Of a DNA stretch of 64,000 nucleotides, positions 43,296-54,600 are shown piece by piece; position 1 is the first letter of the stretch; each line of letters starts with the position of its first letter. The stretch is from Diplonema papillatum (taxonomy: Eukaryota; Euglenozoa; Diplonemea; Diplonemida; Diplonemidae). Under the pieces are notes generated by a model that did no database searches, was not told the origin of the DNA, and saw only the letters and a program-made list of their open reading frames with translations. The stretch spans positions 62,001 through 126,000 of the forward strand of contig JAPJBO010000386.1 of the NCBI GenBank assembly GCA_030068145.1, in the 5' to 3' direction. The translations under genes were made by a program, and so were the position numbers.

Positions 43296-44947
43296 AATGG
43301 GCGTTTAATTCAGCTAATTTCGCGCAAGCGCCGGCAGGAGCGAGATCTACCAAGCACCTTCCTCCGATTTTCCCACCCACCCGCCCAGGAAATGGAAGGA
43401 AAGAGGATGTCTAGGAGTATCAGGCAGCTCTCCTTCGTGAAAGGTGAGTTCTTTGATGAAGAATGGAAGAGCTGACAGTGTCGCTGCAGGGCTCCCGGTC
43501 CTGTTGCTCAGGATTCTTCCCTATAGCTATCGCCCGGTCCCCCCCTTCAAGGTTTACGTGTACCTTCGCCTTCAACGCTTCTCCGGGGGGTGGGAAGTCT
43601 CGAGGAGGCTTCGCGAGAGACCCGGGAGATCGTGGGGACGCCCCGGGGGAGACAAGCGAAAGCACAGCGCCGTACGCTGAGTGCGCTCAGAGCACACGCT
43701 CCGGAGCGCGCACGGGACCACATCGGGTCCCCGAATACAACCGCGAGGACGAAGGCCGTCTACAGCTCCAGTACAGCGTTGTATGCGGCGAGAACGGGGG
43801 TGAGCCATATCCGACCTCTGTTCGCCGCCTGGAGGGTTTTTGGCGGCTGCCTGTGCCCCCAGAGCCGTCATTGTGTGGGGCATTCGGCAGCAAAGGGGGG
43901 AACCAGGTCTATCCTGTCGAGACAGACCCCCTTGTACCGTTCCCCTTCCCCTTGATGCAGTGCCAGACGAGCTTCCCCCCACCTTTGCTGGGCCAATATC
44001 CTCGGTAATGATCGACTGCATGCTGCAGGATCTGGTCCCCGAGCAACTGCGGTACGGCGGAGCACGCGCTGCTGCACGAAAGCTCCTGATTCGGAGGCTC
44101 TTTCTACACTGCGTCGGGAGCCTCCTTTCTCAGCGCCCGCTGGTCGTGGAGGACAAATCCCCGTGCCAAAGTCTCCGCGCCGATCGCCTTCGTGGTGCCT
44201 TTTGCAATGACACCCCGGCTCGTATCAGGTACTGCCCGGTAAGGTCTTCTCATTGCTGAAGAGAATGGCGCTGGCGAGGCGCCGAGTTGCTGCGCCCTTT
44301 TCCCCAAATCACACCGAGTACTACGGCGTCCTCCGCGGGACTGAGGCCAGAGGTGCTGGACACCCTGAGTAGGCTGAGCTGGGCTGGACTGTACGGTAAC
44401 CGCACTGCAAGAGTGGGCAGGTGCTGCACCCTCTTGGGGGTCGGAATGAGGTCGTCACAGGGCGACTGGGCGGATGCGGCGCTGATTCGAAGGTGCGGCG
44501 AGAAGGCTCCCCGTGACCCGCGTAGGTCCAGGTGGTCAGGTTTTATTGCCCGGCGGCGTGGTACATGTGTACAAGTCGAAGAGCGCAGCACTCTAGCTGT
44601 GTTCAGAGTGCCTGGCTACTCACGGTGGTGCGTTCGTACGTACTTTCAGTGTGCAGGTTTGTGTTCCCTGGTTTGCTAGAGCTGTCCGGCGAAGGGACAA
44701 TCCCATGGTACCGCGTGGAGAGCGCGATCGGGCCCACGGCAGCGCAAGCCCGTGCTCACACGCCGGTCGAGCTGGCAACGGTGGTTGCGCACGCAGCCGT
44801 CTGCTTGCGGTCGCGCCGGCCAGGCCCGCAGCCGGCATGGTGGCCATATTTTCGCCGGGCAGCTCATCCCATCGCGCCAGCAATCCAGTTAAGGAACACA
44901 ACCGAGGCACAGTTGTGAAATGTAGCCGAGGTATGCTTGGTAGAGGC
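43296..44947. other. Unassigned segment between direct repeats
   Basis: Overlapping open frames occur on both strands, including plus-strand frames at 43463-44008 and 43840-44259, in GC-rich sequence. None matches a family I recognise, and adjacent frames change at short intervals. It could be a solo insertion bounded by the 80-bp repeats. Confidence 0.4.
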
Positions 44948-45028
44948 TATTAAACAAGAGTTAAATTCGGACGTCGGAGCGGCGACGACGGCTCAGAAGG
45001 CAACCGCACCGAAGGAAGAATTTGATAG
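44948..45028. repeat. About 80-bp direct repeat, right copy
   Basis: Matches 43215-43295 with a few substitutions and a short deletion. Confidence 0.85.
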
Positions 45029-45135
45029 TAAAAAAATTTACTAGTAAAATTTACACTTTTACTAGTGAAATTTACAAGTGCACTAGTAAATTTTACTAGT
45101 GCACTTGTAAATTTTACTAGTGCACTAGTAAAACA
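45029..45135. repeat. Palindrome-rich ACTAGT array
   Basis: Seven ACTAGT hexamers in TTTTACTAGTGCAC and related contexts recur at short spacing, each a palindrome, so the stretch can fold in many registers. On the plus strand it reads as KFTSALV repeats, which I take as incidental. Confidence 0.85.
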
Positions 45136-46162
45136 CACAAGTGAATTCTGGTGGTTTTCAGTCCAAAACAGTGATTTATATAGGGGGTTTTGCGTGAAAA
45201 ATTGCGAGATCGAAAACTGGGGAGGTTTGGTCGATGTGCACTACCCCTCGGACTGAGTTGGGCAGGGTTGTTGGGAGCCTTGATGGGAATCATCTCCCCT
45301 GATATACAGCCGCGCCGTTGAAAAAGGATGAGAGGAGCAGCGCGCACCCAACTGGAACTGTACGCACTGTCCAGCCCCTTTACCCTGAGACTTTTGTTGA
45401 GCTAGTTGACAGCTGTCGAGGAAAAGCGTCTACAAAATGAGAAGAAACGGAGGCAAGAGAGACGCACTGTGAGTGGTGTCGTGCCAAATTCACAACAGTG
45501 AAACACACTCTACAATGGCGACGTGAGCGGGGAGCGGGGAACCCTGGGCAGAAGCGGCCACCTGACTGTTGCGAATACTTCCAGTCGGTCCGAGCATGCC
45601 TGCCACTTCCCGACACGCTTCGGCACGGAGGCTTTGCCCAAGCAGGGATCTTGACATTGTTGTTGCCGCAGTAAGGAGTTCCACACAGCCCATCAATGTA
45701 ACACTCGGGCTCGACCATAATAGTCAGAAATTTGTGAGGTTTCGTAAACATGAAAAAGCGGACGAGGCAGCAGGAAGAGTGCTGAACGGACGAAGCGTCT
45801 TTGATGTGAATCGATCTACCATGATGCAGGGCTCCAATATGTATGCGCCCAAGATGCCGCCGGCCTCGTACAGATGGAAGAGATCGGCAGGTTTGCACGG
45901 GGGACCCTCGAGCATCAGAGGAACCGCAGACTCCGAGAGCGACTAAACGCGCCACAGAGCAGCATCAACGGCAAGACGCTGCACCAACTCCGGAGGTCCA
46001 GCGGAGCAGTGCGCTAGTGAGGCAATCGATTCTACAAAACGGCACAACGGAGTTATGTGGTTTAGGAGGGTGCAATGAAAAGGCCACCTCTCAACACATT
46101 CTGACAGCGGGCGACACAGCGCACCTTGGATGGTTTCAGCCGGAGGCGGACCAAAGGCCGGT
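45136..46162. other. Intergenic region, no gene recognised
   Basis: A plus-strand frame of 125 codons (45569-45946) and a 191-codon minus-strand frame (45380-45955) overlap. Neither has recognisable motifs, and both are left uncalled. Confidence 0.4.
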
Positions 46163-46550
46163 GTTCGGGCACCCACCCGAATGCAGGCCCTGGACGCCTA
46201 TGCGAAGGGAACCACGCGGTAATCCGGAGTGTGGCTCTACGCGTGCCAGCTGCCCGGGAGACAAGTGCGCTGAATGGGCAACATGGGCCCTACAAGCATA
46301 GGAAGAAGGTGAGAACGCAAGCACGGCAGCGGCAGCAACACCCCAAGAATCAACGACAATAAAATGAAGCAGTAGGCACACCGCGTTCGTTCCCAACACC
46401 CAGACCCGACCAAGCAACCGCCAAACCCCAAGAAGTACTAATCTCACGGCAACAGCCCAAACAACTTCCCCTAGCACCCTCGTGTGACAAGAATCCTCCA
46501 GTCCTCGAAACCCCCCGTGGATCTTCCATACCATAAGCAGAAATATAGTT

Positions 46551-46640
46551 GGACCGGAAATATGTTGGACCGGACATAAGTTGGACCGCGGACGACCAAA
46601 ACAATTGGACCATTTTGTCCGGTCCAACATATTTCCGCCC
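46551..46640. repeat. Inverted GGAAATATGTTGGACCGGA repeat
   Basis: GGAAATATGTTGGACCGGAC and AGTTGGACCGCGG are answered by TTGTCCGGTCCAACATATTTCC, forming a hairpin. Related copies at 47136-47210 have TTGTCCGGTCCAACTTATTTCC. The pair may be the two ends of a small element of about 650 bp. Both are also in the right duplicate (55773-55862, 56358-56432). Confidence 0.75.
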
Positions 46641-48642
46641 AGGCACGTATCCACTTAGGCGGGGTTGGGTCGATGGGCATGAGGTAAAAATGTCCCTTGA
46701 CAAATGGGTAGTCAGGCGCGAAGATGCGTTGGGTTTCTTGAGCGTACCAAGATCGTCGTTTATTGGCGGCTCATACTTTTTCCTTCACTGTCAGCCAACC
46801 TCGAGCCACCTCGTTTGCACTCTACCAAAGCACTGGGACAGACGGTGGACGCATCTTGGTCCACCCTCGGCACTGACCAACCGCAACCGGTCGCGATCAA
46901 ACATCCTTCCACGCAAGGAAGATCTTGTGATTCCACCGCAGGGCCATGGCGACCAATGACTGGACCATGGCCAGGGTGCTTCGTTGCGAGTTGCTGGAGG
47001 GAACTCAGCGGGTTACGCAGCGCCGCGCAGTGTTCGGGAACTCCTGGCGGCGGACCCATGCGCGACTACGGAGTGGAGCGAGTGCTGGCCAGCCGCAAAA
47101 CTGCACCAAGTACACAGAACCCCCCGAAAAAAAGTGGCCGGACAAAAGTTGGACCACCAGAGCCCAAAATAGGTGAGTTGGACCATTTTGTCCGGTCCAA
47201 CTTATTTCCGTTTACGGTATTTGCCTTTCAGAGTTGACCGCATTGTTGCCCACGACTCAGTCCAAAAAATGGATGCCAAGCCTGTCCGGCATAAGACGCA
47301 CGCAGGCAGAGATATTCGTAACCTCCTGGGCCAAACGCAAGATACCAGAGCGTCTTCCGTGCAACTCTATTTCTGGTACCAGGACGTACCTGTGCACGAC
47401 TCTGCTCTGAGAGACAAGGACGCCTCCTCACTCGCGCTCCGTCTCTTCCGATGTTATTGTCCCGTGTTCCCACCGCATCGAGCCACAGGGAGGTCGTGTT
47501 CGAGTGTTCACGTTTGCCTTGGAGTGGGGGAAACCTGGATTAACGCGGTCTGCCTACGCGCGGGGCTCTCAAGCACTGGGTTGACACTTTGCTCTGCTCT
47601 CCCAGCCCCATTTTGACGAGTTAGGTGAAAAAGAAGCCGGTTCTTCTGAATGTGTGCTTCCCTTGCCACAGTTTCTTCTTGTTTCACCCCAAACCACCTG
47701 CCAAAACATCTTATGCGTTGCATAAGTTATGCTGTGGAAACACCTTCTCATTGATGGGGACCCCGAAATGCGGTGGTTGAAGGACGTGAATATGCGAAGA
47801 AGAAGTTCATCCAAACTTGATTGTTGGTGAGACTTGAATGTTTGATACGACGGTCGCCACTGAGTGAATCTGACTGTGACTGGTAAATACGCCCATGTCT
47901 TGATGACGGTTACTGCCAAATGAAACTTCCGTTCCGAGAGCCTCGACGAGAGGGATTTTAGCTCAAGTTCGAGGCTTCGTAGAGAGCTCCCTGGGGGTTT
48001 CACCAGCATTAGACCCAGAACCGGGTCTAGTTCGGGTTGGTCCGGGTTTGGTCTAGGGGCATCGACCAAAAAGCAGCCACAAAACATGGCAGAAGGGTCA
48101 GACTGTGACAGAAATGACTCAGGATGTAGTCTTTTGTGCCCAGGAATGCTCCAAGGTTTACATGGGGTGGTCACCAGGTGGACAGCGAGAATCACAAATT
48201 ATCGTGGGTTATCATGTGCTTTGTTGTGTGGGCCCCAGGTTGGAGACCTCGGGAAGCAGCAAGCACGTAGCTTCTGGAGAACCGGAAGTGGCATGGGTAC
48301 TCAGCGATTCACAATCGCTAGAAGAGCTCAACCAAGTCCAAGACTTCGGGCCGCATTGGGCTCGTGTACCGTGGGAGACCTTTCTCGGCGGAGCCGTCTA
48401 TCCAAGGTGTTCGGCAGGGTTTAGGGAGCGCATCCAGCCTGGTCAACCCGTTCTTCTGTTCGTTGCCGGGTCCTTTGACCGCTTCTTCCCAAGCGTGCTG
48501 TTTACCGTCACCGCAGGGATACTTCCCCAGGCGGGATTTCTCGGCTGCTGGCCTTTCCAGGTTCTTCTTCATCGCCGCCGCTGCGACTTTGGGCCATGAC
48601 ATGACGCCTGCCAACGCTGAGCGGGACTTCGTCCAGATGCCG

Positions 48643-50323
48643 AACCCCGCCCATCACACTTTTTCGGTCGAAGATTGTTTTCGAGGTTTGTTGCGTTTCG
48701 GGGTCCAATGTGCCCGAAAATTGCGTATTTTGCGGAGTTTCTCAGTACCTCGCGGTATTTGGGCCACCACGGGAAACGGAATCGGGGGTCCGGGGTCTCC
48801 CCCCCGGGTAGTGCTGGCGCCGAACTTGCCATCACAGGCTACCAAGCCGAACTCAGCATCACCAGAACCCGAACTTTGCTTTGCTTCACCAGAACTTAGC
48901 TTCGCCCGACTCAGCTGCGCCCGAACTTTGGTTCACCAGATATTTTCATCGCCCGAACTTAGCTGCGCCCGAACTTTACTGTTTCCCGAACTTTTACAGC
49001 TGCCTCCAGTCTCGCCCCGCGCCGGCCTTTAGCTGAGCGCACGTACTTTGCTCGAGCGCATAGTAAGCAAATAAAAGCAAATAAAAGCGAATAATAGGCA
49101 AATAAAGGCAAATCTAAGCGCAGCACAGCGGGCCGCTTGCGATGTTGTAGCCTGCGGGCTGCCAACTCAGCACTGCGAGCTGAAGCTCTGTTCGCAGCAC
49201 TGCGGGCTGGCTTCTCAGCTCTGCGGGCTGAGGTTCACAGCACTGCGGGCTGGCTTCTCAGCTCTGCGGGCTGGGTTACCTGCACAGGAGCATTCTCATG
49301 CACTACCTGTGTTGACACAGGCCCTTCCGGTAGAGTTCATCTGAGCTTTGCATAACCTTGGAAAGCTGGCTTCGTACCAGGGGTGTTTTCGCTACACTGC
49401 GAATGTCACCTACTCACCTCTCAGTTGGAATCAAGGGTGCAGCAGTTTAACCTCACTTCTTTGAACGGATTGACCACAACCTCATCCATCAGGTGCTGGC
49501 AGAGCAGGGACAGGGAGTACGTGCGCTCGGCTAAAGGCCGGCGCGGGGCGAGACTGGAGGCAGCAGCTAAAGTTCGGGAAATAGTAAAGTTCGGGCGAAG
49601 CTAAGTTCTGGTGAAGCAAAGTTCGGGCGCAGCTGAGTTCGGGCGAAGCAGAGTTCGGGCGAAGCAAAGTTCTGGTGAAGCAAAGTTCGGGCGCAGCTGA
49701 GTTCGGGCGAAGCAGAGTTTGGGCGAAGCAAAGTTCTGGTGAAGCAAAGTTCGGGCGCAGCTGAGTTCGGGCGAAGCAAAGTTCGCACGAAGCTCACTGC
49801 TCAGCGCGCTGCTCAGTTCCGGTGAGATGATGCAAAGTTTGGGCGAAGCTACGTTCTGGTGAAGCAAAGTTCGGGCAGCTGAGCTCGGGCGAAGCTAAGT
49901 TCTGAAGCAAAGTTCGGGTTCTGGTGGTGCTGAGTTCGGCATGTAGCAAGTTTGGCCTGTGATGGCAAGTTCGGCACCAGTACCCGGGGAGACCCCCGGA
50001 CCCCCCCCGACTCCGTTTCCCGGGGTGACCCAAATACCGCGAGATGCTGAGAAGCTCCGCCAAAAACGCAGTTTTCGGGCACATTAGACCCCGAAACGCA
50101 ACAAACCTCGAAAACCATCTTCGACCGGAAAAGTGTGAGGGGCGGGGTTCGAACCCGGGCCGACCGGCCTGAAGGCCACTCTGCCACCCCTTTGTATTTT
50201 GCCACGGGAAAAAAAGCTTGCTCCGCACTATTTTCTAGTCCAAAAACAAAACACTTTTTCATAGACAAAAGCCGGGTTGGCTCGAATAGAGGCTATTCAC
50301 ATTGCGACCTCCAGTCTCGAATA
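48643..50323. mobile_element. Foldback element, left copy, truncated left arm
   Basis: Two arms of more than 300 bp are inverse copies. The left runs from CCCATCACACTTTTTCGG through AACTTGCCATCACAGG. The right runs from GCCTGTGATGGCAAGTTC through CCGGAAAAGTGTGAGG and further out to AGTCTCGAAT at 50322. The inner arm ends are tandem AAGTTCGGGCGAAGC-like repeats (48860-48990 and 49570-49930). A centre of about 550 bp has GCACTGCGGGCTGGC repeats and an interior with no gene. The outermost 180 bp of the left arm are missing, cut at 48641. Confidence 0.8.
50136..50192 (-). other. tRNA-like pol III promoter motif in foldback arm
   Basis: On the minus strand TGGCAGAGTGG (50176-50186) fits the A-box consensus and GGGTTCGAACCC (50144-50157) the B box, with a GGGG/CCCC end pairing. 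The boxes are only about 20 bp apart, too close for a normal tRNA, so this is a tRNA-derived fragment, as in SINEs. A copy lies at 61364-61420 (minus) and a diverged one in the opposite arm at 59891-59948 (plus). Confidence 0.6.
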
Positions 50324-50329
50324 AAGGAA

Positions 50330-50910
50330 CTGCATCAACGAATCCACAAGACCAGACTGTAAGAGCCGAACCAAACCACCATCGCAAAAAAAGAAAGTGC
50401 CGTTTGTGGCGGTCGAGGTGGTCGTTGACGAGGTGATGCAGCCACCGCAAAGTGTACCATATACTGGATGACGCACGAATGGTTGAAGAAACATTTAGGC
50501 TTGGAGGTGCGGCGGGGAAGCGAGGCGCCGCCACTTTGCACCGTCCGGTGCTCTGATACACTTCGCAAATACAACACATCACAACCCCCCGAATCAACAA
50601 AACCCCAAGATCCACACCGTAAGCGCCCGAATCAAACCACCATGGCAAAAAAGGAAAATGCCGTTCGTGAAGGTCAAAGTGGTCGTTGACGAGGCGATGC
50701 GGACTCCGCAGAATGGACCGTAAACTGGATGACGCGCAATGACAAATGTTTGAACAAGGGATTAGACGTGGAGGTGCAGCGGAAGCGAGATGCCGCCACT
50801 TTGCACCGCCCGGTGCACTACAGCTCGCAAACCCGACCCGCAACACATCACAAAAACGACCCGAATCAACAAAACCGTACGAGCCCGAAAAAAAAAAGAG
50901 AAAATGCCGT
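50330..50910. repeat. About 260-bp tandem unit, three diverged copies
   Basis: Copies share AAACCACCAT, GAAA-TGCCGTT, GTGGTCGTTGACGAGG, GCCGCCACTTTGCACC and AACACATCACAA. The third is cut short. A frame beginning MPFVK(V)KVVVDEAM can be read at the GTGGTCGTTGACG block in copy 2 (with VPFVAVEVVVDE in copy 1), so these may be copies of an old exon. Confidence 0.75.
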
Positions 50911-51269
50911 TCGTGCGTACGGCTGCGACGAACACGGTTCCAATCCAGTTATTGGGTGGTTGACGGCGGCGCATCCGCAGCAGCAGCGAAGTCAACCACC
51001 GCCACCGTCCACGCGCTGGCGGGTATGAACACGAAACCTTCCGAACCACGGAGAAGAAGAAGAAGAAGAAGGCAGAGGAGAACCGGGGGTAGTGAAGCAA
51101 CGAACCCGCGGGGTATCGGCACCAGTCTGTCGTGAGCGTGCCACACCCTGGCTAAGACAAGCACATTTGGCCAGGCGTGCAGGAGATTACTTGCGCACGT
51201 GCCAGGCAAGCACCGCCAGCACAGGTCGCAAGTGCCAGCGAGGTAGCCACATGGGGACCCCCAGTCCCA

Positions 51270-51660
51270 AACAGGGAAACTCCCCGAAACTCCCCGAAAC
51301 TCCCCGAAACTACCCGAAACTCCCCGAAACTTGGGTCAGGATCAGGTGGTCTTGGGTCCAAAGCAAATCTGGTGCCCTTCTATCCCGGTTCGGGATATAA
51401 GGGCACATATTTGTTTTGAACCGGGATATAAGGGCACCAAATTTGTTCTGAACCGGGATATAAGGGCACATATTTGTTAGGGGCGGGATATAAGGGAAAT
51501 TTACCAAAAAAGAAAGAAAGCGTCATGACAACATTATTGCCAGAAGGCGGCTTAAGCTGATGCTGCACACTACACATGGTCCGAAGCACCGGCTTAAGCT
51601 GATGCTCCTGTACATGGTGGCTTAAGCTGGTGCTGTGGTCCGAAGAACAGGCGTTCTCGA
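51270..51660. repeat. Three short tandem arrays upstream of the four-helix gene
   Basis: CCCCGAAACT 10-11-mers lie at 51280-51330; GGGATATAAGGGCAC units of about 36 bp at 51385-51495; and GGCTTAAGCTGATGCT units at 51548-51640. They lie just 5' of the coding start at 51785 and are reproduced in the right duplicate. Confidence 0.85.
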
Positions 51661-51784
51661 CTAGCGGGGAGATCATGCAGAATCTCAGTCTCATCGCAGA
51701 TCTGATTTGCAAACGCCCGACTTCAACCATCGAAAAACAAACAAGCAGAACACTCAACGGAAAAAGGGAAAGAGAACTGTGACT

Positions 51785-52432
51785 ATGAGCGTCGCGTTGA
51801 CCACCAGGAGCGCAGTTCTGCTCGGGTCCAGGGCGTGTTTCAACGGCCTCGTGCTGATTTTGTTGCTGTTTGTGTGGTACCTTCCCGACTCGTTGTACAA
51901 CGACCACGTAGACGACGGGTATCCGACTTATGCTATTCATCAAATGAAAGTGGGATTGTTTACGGCGTCGTGGGACCACTACACGGCGGTGTTCACGACG
52001 GAGCAGGCCTTCGAATACATGCGCATCGACGTCCACTTCGCGAGAGGCATCCAGGCGTGCACGCAACTGGCGTTGTTTTCGACGTTTGCTTCCTTACTTT
52101 TGTTCACACTCGCCGTGTTCGCAGGGAACCATGCCGGCCTGCGGTGTTGCACTGCGTGCCTCGACGTGCTCTCCGGCGTATTCGCCCTCACAGCGGCCAT
52201 CTTGAACTTTTCCCACAACATGACATACTACGTGGGGCCCGGGTTTCCGCTGCTTCTCGTGGCCTCCCTGTTCTCGTGCTGCACCCCTCTGTGCGCCTGC
52301 TTTGTGGAGCCGACGTGCATCGATTTCGTCAGGGGCACCGACAACGGCACACAGAAGGAAGCAGCAGGCACCAACATGAACGCCGTTCTGATCCAGAACG
52401 ATGGGCTTGGAGAACTTGAGAGCGCGTCCTAA
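51785..52432 (+). CDS. Predicted four-helix membrane protein, copy 1
   Basis: This 215-residue protein is of unknown function. Hydrophobic segments at about 20-35 (GLVLILLLFVWYL), 91-113 (ALFSTFASLLLFTLAVFAG), 121-141 (LDVLSGVFALTAAILNF) and 151-172 (FPLLLVASLFSCCTPLC) suggest four membrane passes. The first loop, of about 55 residues, is rich in Tyr, Asp and His, and Cys pairs flank helices 3 and 4. The overall layout resembles claudin/PMP22 or SUR7-type tetraspans, but no diagnostic motif is clear. The start MSVALTTRS was chosen as the ATG before the first helix. An NMT glycosylation sequon before helix 4 is absent in copy 2. It is uninterrupted by introns. Confidence 0.75.
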   Translation: MSVALTTRSAVLLGSRACFNGLVLILLLFVWYLPDSLYNDHVDDGYPTYAIHQMKVGLFTASWDHYTAVFTTEQAFEYMRIDVHFARGIQACTQLALFSTFASLLLFTLAVFAGNHAGLRCCTACLDVLSGVFALTAAILNFSHNMTYYVGPGFPLLLVASLFSCCTPLCACFVEPTCIDFVRGTDNGTQKEAAGTNMNAVLIQNDGLGELESAS

Positions 52433-52612
52433 GCATCGAACCGAACGCAGAGCAGCAAGACATGTTCTGGCAGCAACGCTTTGCAGTGTCCGTTGACAGT
52501 CTTTTTTCACATAAGAGCCAGCTTCGAATGGTCATACAGGAAACCCCCCAGAGAGGTTTATACCCTGTACACGCGAACAACCAATATTTGCAAAACCAGC
52601 AAACCATCTATG

Positions 52613-53093
52613 GGCCGCCTTTCTGCAGCCGACGTGCATCGATTTCTTCAGGGGCACCGACGACGGCACACAGAAGGAAGCAGCAGGCACCAACATGAAC
52701 GCCGTTCTGATCCAGAACGATAGGCTTGGAGAACTTGAGAGCGCGTCCTAAGCATCGAACCGAAAGCAGAGCAGCAAGACATGTTCCGGCAGCAACGTTT
52801 TGCAGTGTCCGTTGACGCAATTTGTCTTCTCTCCCTCTTTTCTTACGTTCAAGGAAGCGAGGTTTGGCGCGGCGGGTTCTCCCAGAGAAGGGAAATAGAA
52901 TCACAACGCAAGATACTAACGTGGGGCCCGGGTTTCCGCTGCTTCTTGTGGCCTCCCTGTTCTCGTGCACCCTCTATGGGCCGCCTTTCTGCAGCCGACG
53001 TGCATCGTCGTGCATCGATTTCGTCCGGGGCACCGAGGGCACACAGAAGGAAGCAGCAGGCACCAACATGAACGCCGTTCTGGTCCTAAACTG
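52613..53093 (+). pseudogene. Two partial tandem copies of the four-helix gene 3' end
   Basis: 52624-52795 repeats 52310-52482, including the stop codon region and GCAGCAAGACATGTTC. 52920-53093 repeats the segment coding GPGFPLLLVASLFS through TNMNAVL in shortened form, with a duplicated GTGCATCGTC, and ends in a premature TGA. They contain no start or first three helices. This mirrors the partial exon copies in the ClpB gene. Confidence 0.85.
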
Positions 53094-53099
53094 AAGTAA

Positions 53100-53470
53100 A
53101 AGAAACATAACGAGGAATACATACTCCTGCAGCGCTTTACGCTCAGGTCTCGTCTCGAGGCTACTGGCCACGCTCTCGCATCGTCATCCCAAGTACAAAC
53201 GTCACATTTACACTGCGCCACCCAGTCTAAACTTACGGCCCACAGGAAGTAAAAGAAACATAACGAGGAATACACACTCCTGCAGCGCTTTACGCTCAGG
53301 TCTCGTCTCGAGACTACTGGCCGCGCTCTCGCATCGTCATCCCATGTACAAACGTCATATTTACACTGCGCCACCCAGTCTAAACTCACGCCCCACAGGA
53401 AGTAAAAGAAACATAACGAGGTATACAATCGTCGACTGCTCTTTTCACACGGCTGGGCCAACGTAGCAGC
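53100..53470. repeat. Repeated 5' block of the 94-residue gene
   Basis: Two units of about 155 bp (from AGTAAAAGAAACATAACGAGG through CCACCCAGTCTAAACT) each contain CTCCTGCAGCGCTTTACGCTCAG, the end of the first exon, followed by GTCTCG, a possible donor. A third partial unit leads into the complete gene. Confidence 0.8.
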
Positions 53471-53489
53471 GTTGCTTTGTTTCGCGGGC

Positions 53490-53774
53490 ATGGCGACAGC
53501 CCAACTGGACCAGCGGACACTCCTGCAGCGCTTTACGCTCAAGTCGATTACGATCCGCGACGCGCCTGGATTCGAGTCCAACGACGAGAACGAAGGCGAA
53601 AAATGGATCGCCATCGTGATGGGCGTCGTGACCTGCGTGGCCTTCTTTTGCACACTCGCATACGCCTTGTTTACGAAGGGCAGGGGCCGCTTCGTGCGGA
53701 TGCAGCCTCCGTACAGGCCTGCGGAGTTCATCGAGATGGAAAAAACGACCCAAGGCATCGCAAGCGGCGGCTGA
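53490..53774 (+). CDS. Small single-helix membrane protein, 94 residues
   Basis: The sequence begins MATAQLDQRTLLQRF and has a charged stretch (ESNDENEGEKW). It then has one strong hydrophobic helix at about residues 40-60 (IAIVMGVVTCVAFFCTLAYALF), followed by a basic KGRGRFVR and a tail with PPYRPAEF. No signal peptide is obvious, so it is probably a type II or III anchored protein. An in-frame upstream Met (53472) would add six residues; the later Met is favoured because the repeated first-exon copies keep it. The function is unknown. The first 19 codons occur in several tandem partial copies both just upstream and near 42.6-43.1 kb. Confidence 0.6.
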   Translation: MATAQLDQRTLLQRFTLKSITIRDAPGFESNDENEGEKWIAIVMGVVTCVAFFCTLAYALFTKGRGRFVRMQPPYRPAEFIEMEKTTQGIASGG

Positions 53775-53799
53775 CCTTCTTCTGTCCTTTCTTTCGCAT

Positions 53800-54040
53800 T
53801 CACAATGTGATCGGTGCTAGAAATGTGTGTCTGTGAGGCAGCGTACTGCGTGACAGTTGCCGAACCAGGTGAGTTCCGCCACAGGTGATGCAAAGCGCCG
53901 TACCGTGGTTTCTTGTTTCAACACAACGCAGTGTTTGGTGCTAGAAATGTGTAATTGCGGCAGCGTACTGCGTGACAGTTGCCGAAACAAAAGTGAGTTC
54001 CGCCACAGGTGATACAAAGCGCCGCTGAAACAAGAGAAGA
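53800..54040. repeat. Tandem pair, about 125 bp
   Basis: GTGCTAGAAATGTGT, GGCAGCGTACTGCGTGACAG and GAGTTCCGCCACAGGTGAT occur at 53815-53905 and 53939-54025. It lies in the 3' flank of the 94-residue gene. Confidence 0.85.
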
Positions 54041-54600
54041 AAAACAGTAGAAAGCCACGCTAGAAACCAAACAAACACCAACCAAGTGAACGAAGAGTCT
54101 GGCCTCCCGTACCTGCCCTTTCTCCCCTTTCTGATTGCAGCAACCGTGGTTGCTCAGCTTTCAACAGTGCCGATGAGCAGTTTTCAGCGTGAGCTACCCC
54201 GACAGACCGGCTGAAGGAACTCCGGCCTGACGTGCAGGGTTGCCGAATCAACGTGCGCCGGTAAAGACCGGCGCCCAGCGAGACTAGAGGCGGTGTCGAT
54301 ACCCGTCTTGCTCAATGTCCACCTGGTGGTTTCCACACCCGGTGCCCTGCATCTTGCACGGGCCCACGAACCACGCACATACCTTTTTGTTTCAGGGTCT
54401 ATTTTTCACGGATCTCTTCATTGCAGCTGATCGCGACCTAAAAATTCGTCGAAAAAGGCCTGCCGCGTGATCCGGCGGGAAAATGCCACCACCCAGGGGA
54501 TTAGAGTTCGGGAAACAGTAAAGTTCGGGGCGAAGCTATATTTTGGTGAAGCAAAGTTCGGTTCACGCATCCGACAACTGGAAGCACACGCCGAGTTGAT
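54041..54600. other. Intergenic, AAGTTCGGG-type end piece
   Basis: 54505-54560 contains GTTCGGGAAACAGTAAAGTTCGGGGCGAAGCTA, matching the inner-arm repeats of the foldback element (split here into words GTTCGGG and AAGCTA), so it is a stray fragment of that family. No gene is seen. Confidence 0.5.

Larger units (their letters stand above)
46163..52773. repeat. Segmental duplication, left copy
   Basis: 46163-48642 matches 55385-57864 at a constant offset of 9,222, and 48643-52773 matches 59935-64000 at an offset of 11,292, falling to 11,228 after a 64-bp repeat-number difference and 11,227 after one base in an A-run. Differences are sparse. The offsets differ by 2,070 bp, the length of the segment present only in the right copy. 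The match continues to the right edge of the window. Confidence 0.97.

Noticed and set aside
43463..44679. Overlapping plus-strand frames of 120-180 codons
   Set aside because: Three frames compete over the same GC-rich DNA with no recognisable motif, so I list the stretch as unassigned.
46136..48195. Paired 110-210 codon frames on both strands in the left duplicate
   Set aside because: They are preserved in the right duplicate only because the DNA is nearly identical; no domain or codon bias supports them.
50136..50192. A functional tRNA gene
   Set aside because: The A and B boxes are too close for a complete tRNA, and no anticodon arm can be drawn; tRNA-derived repeat is the better description.
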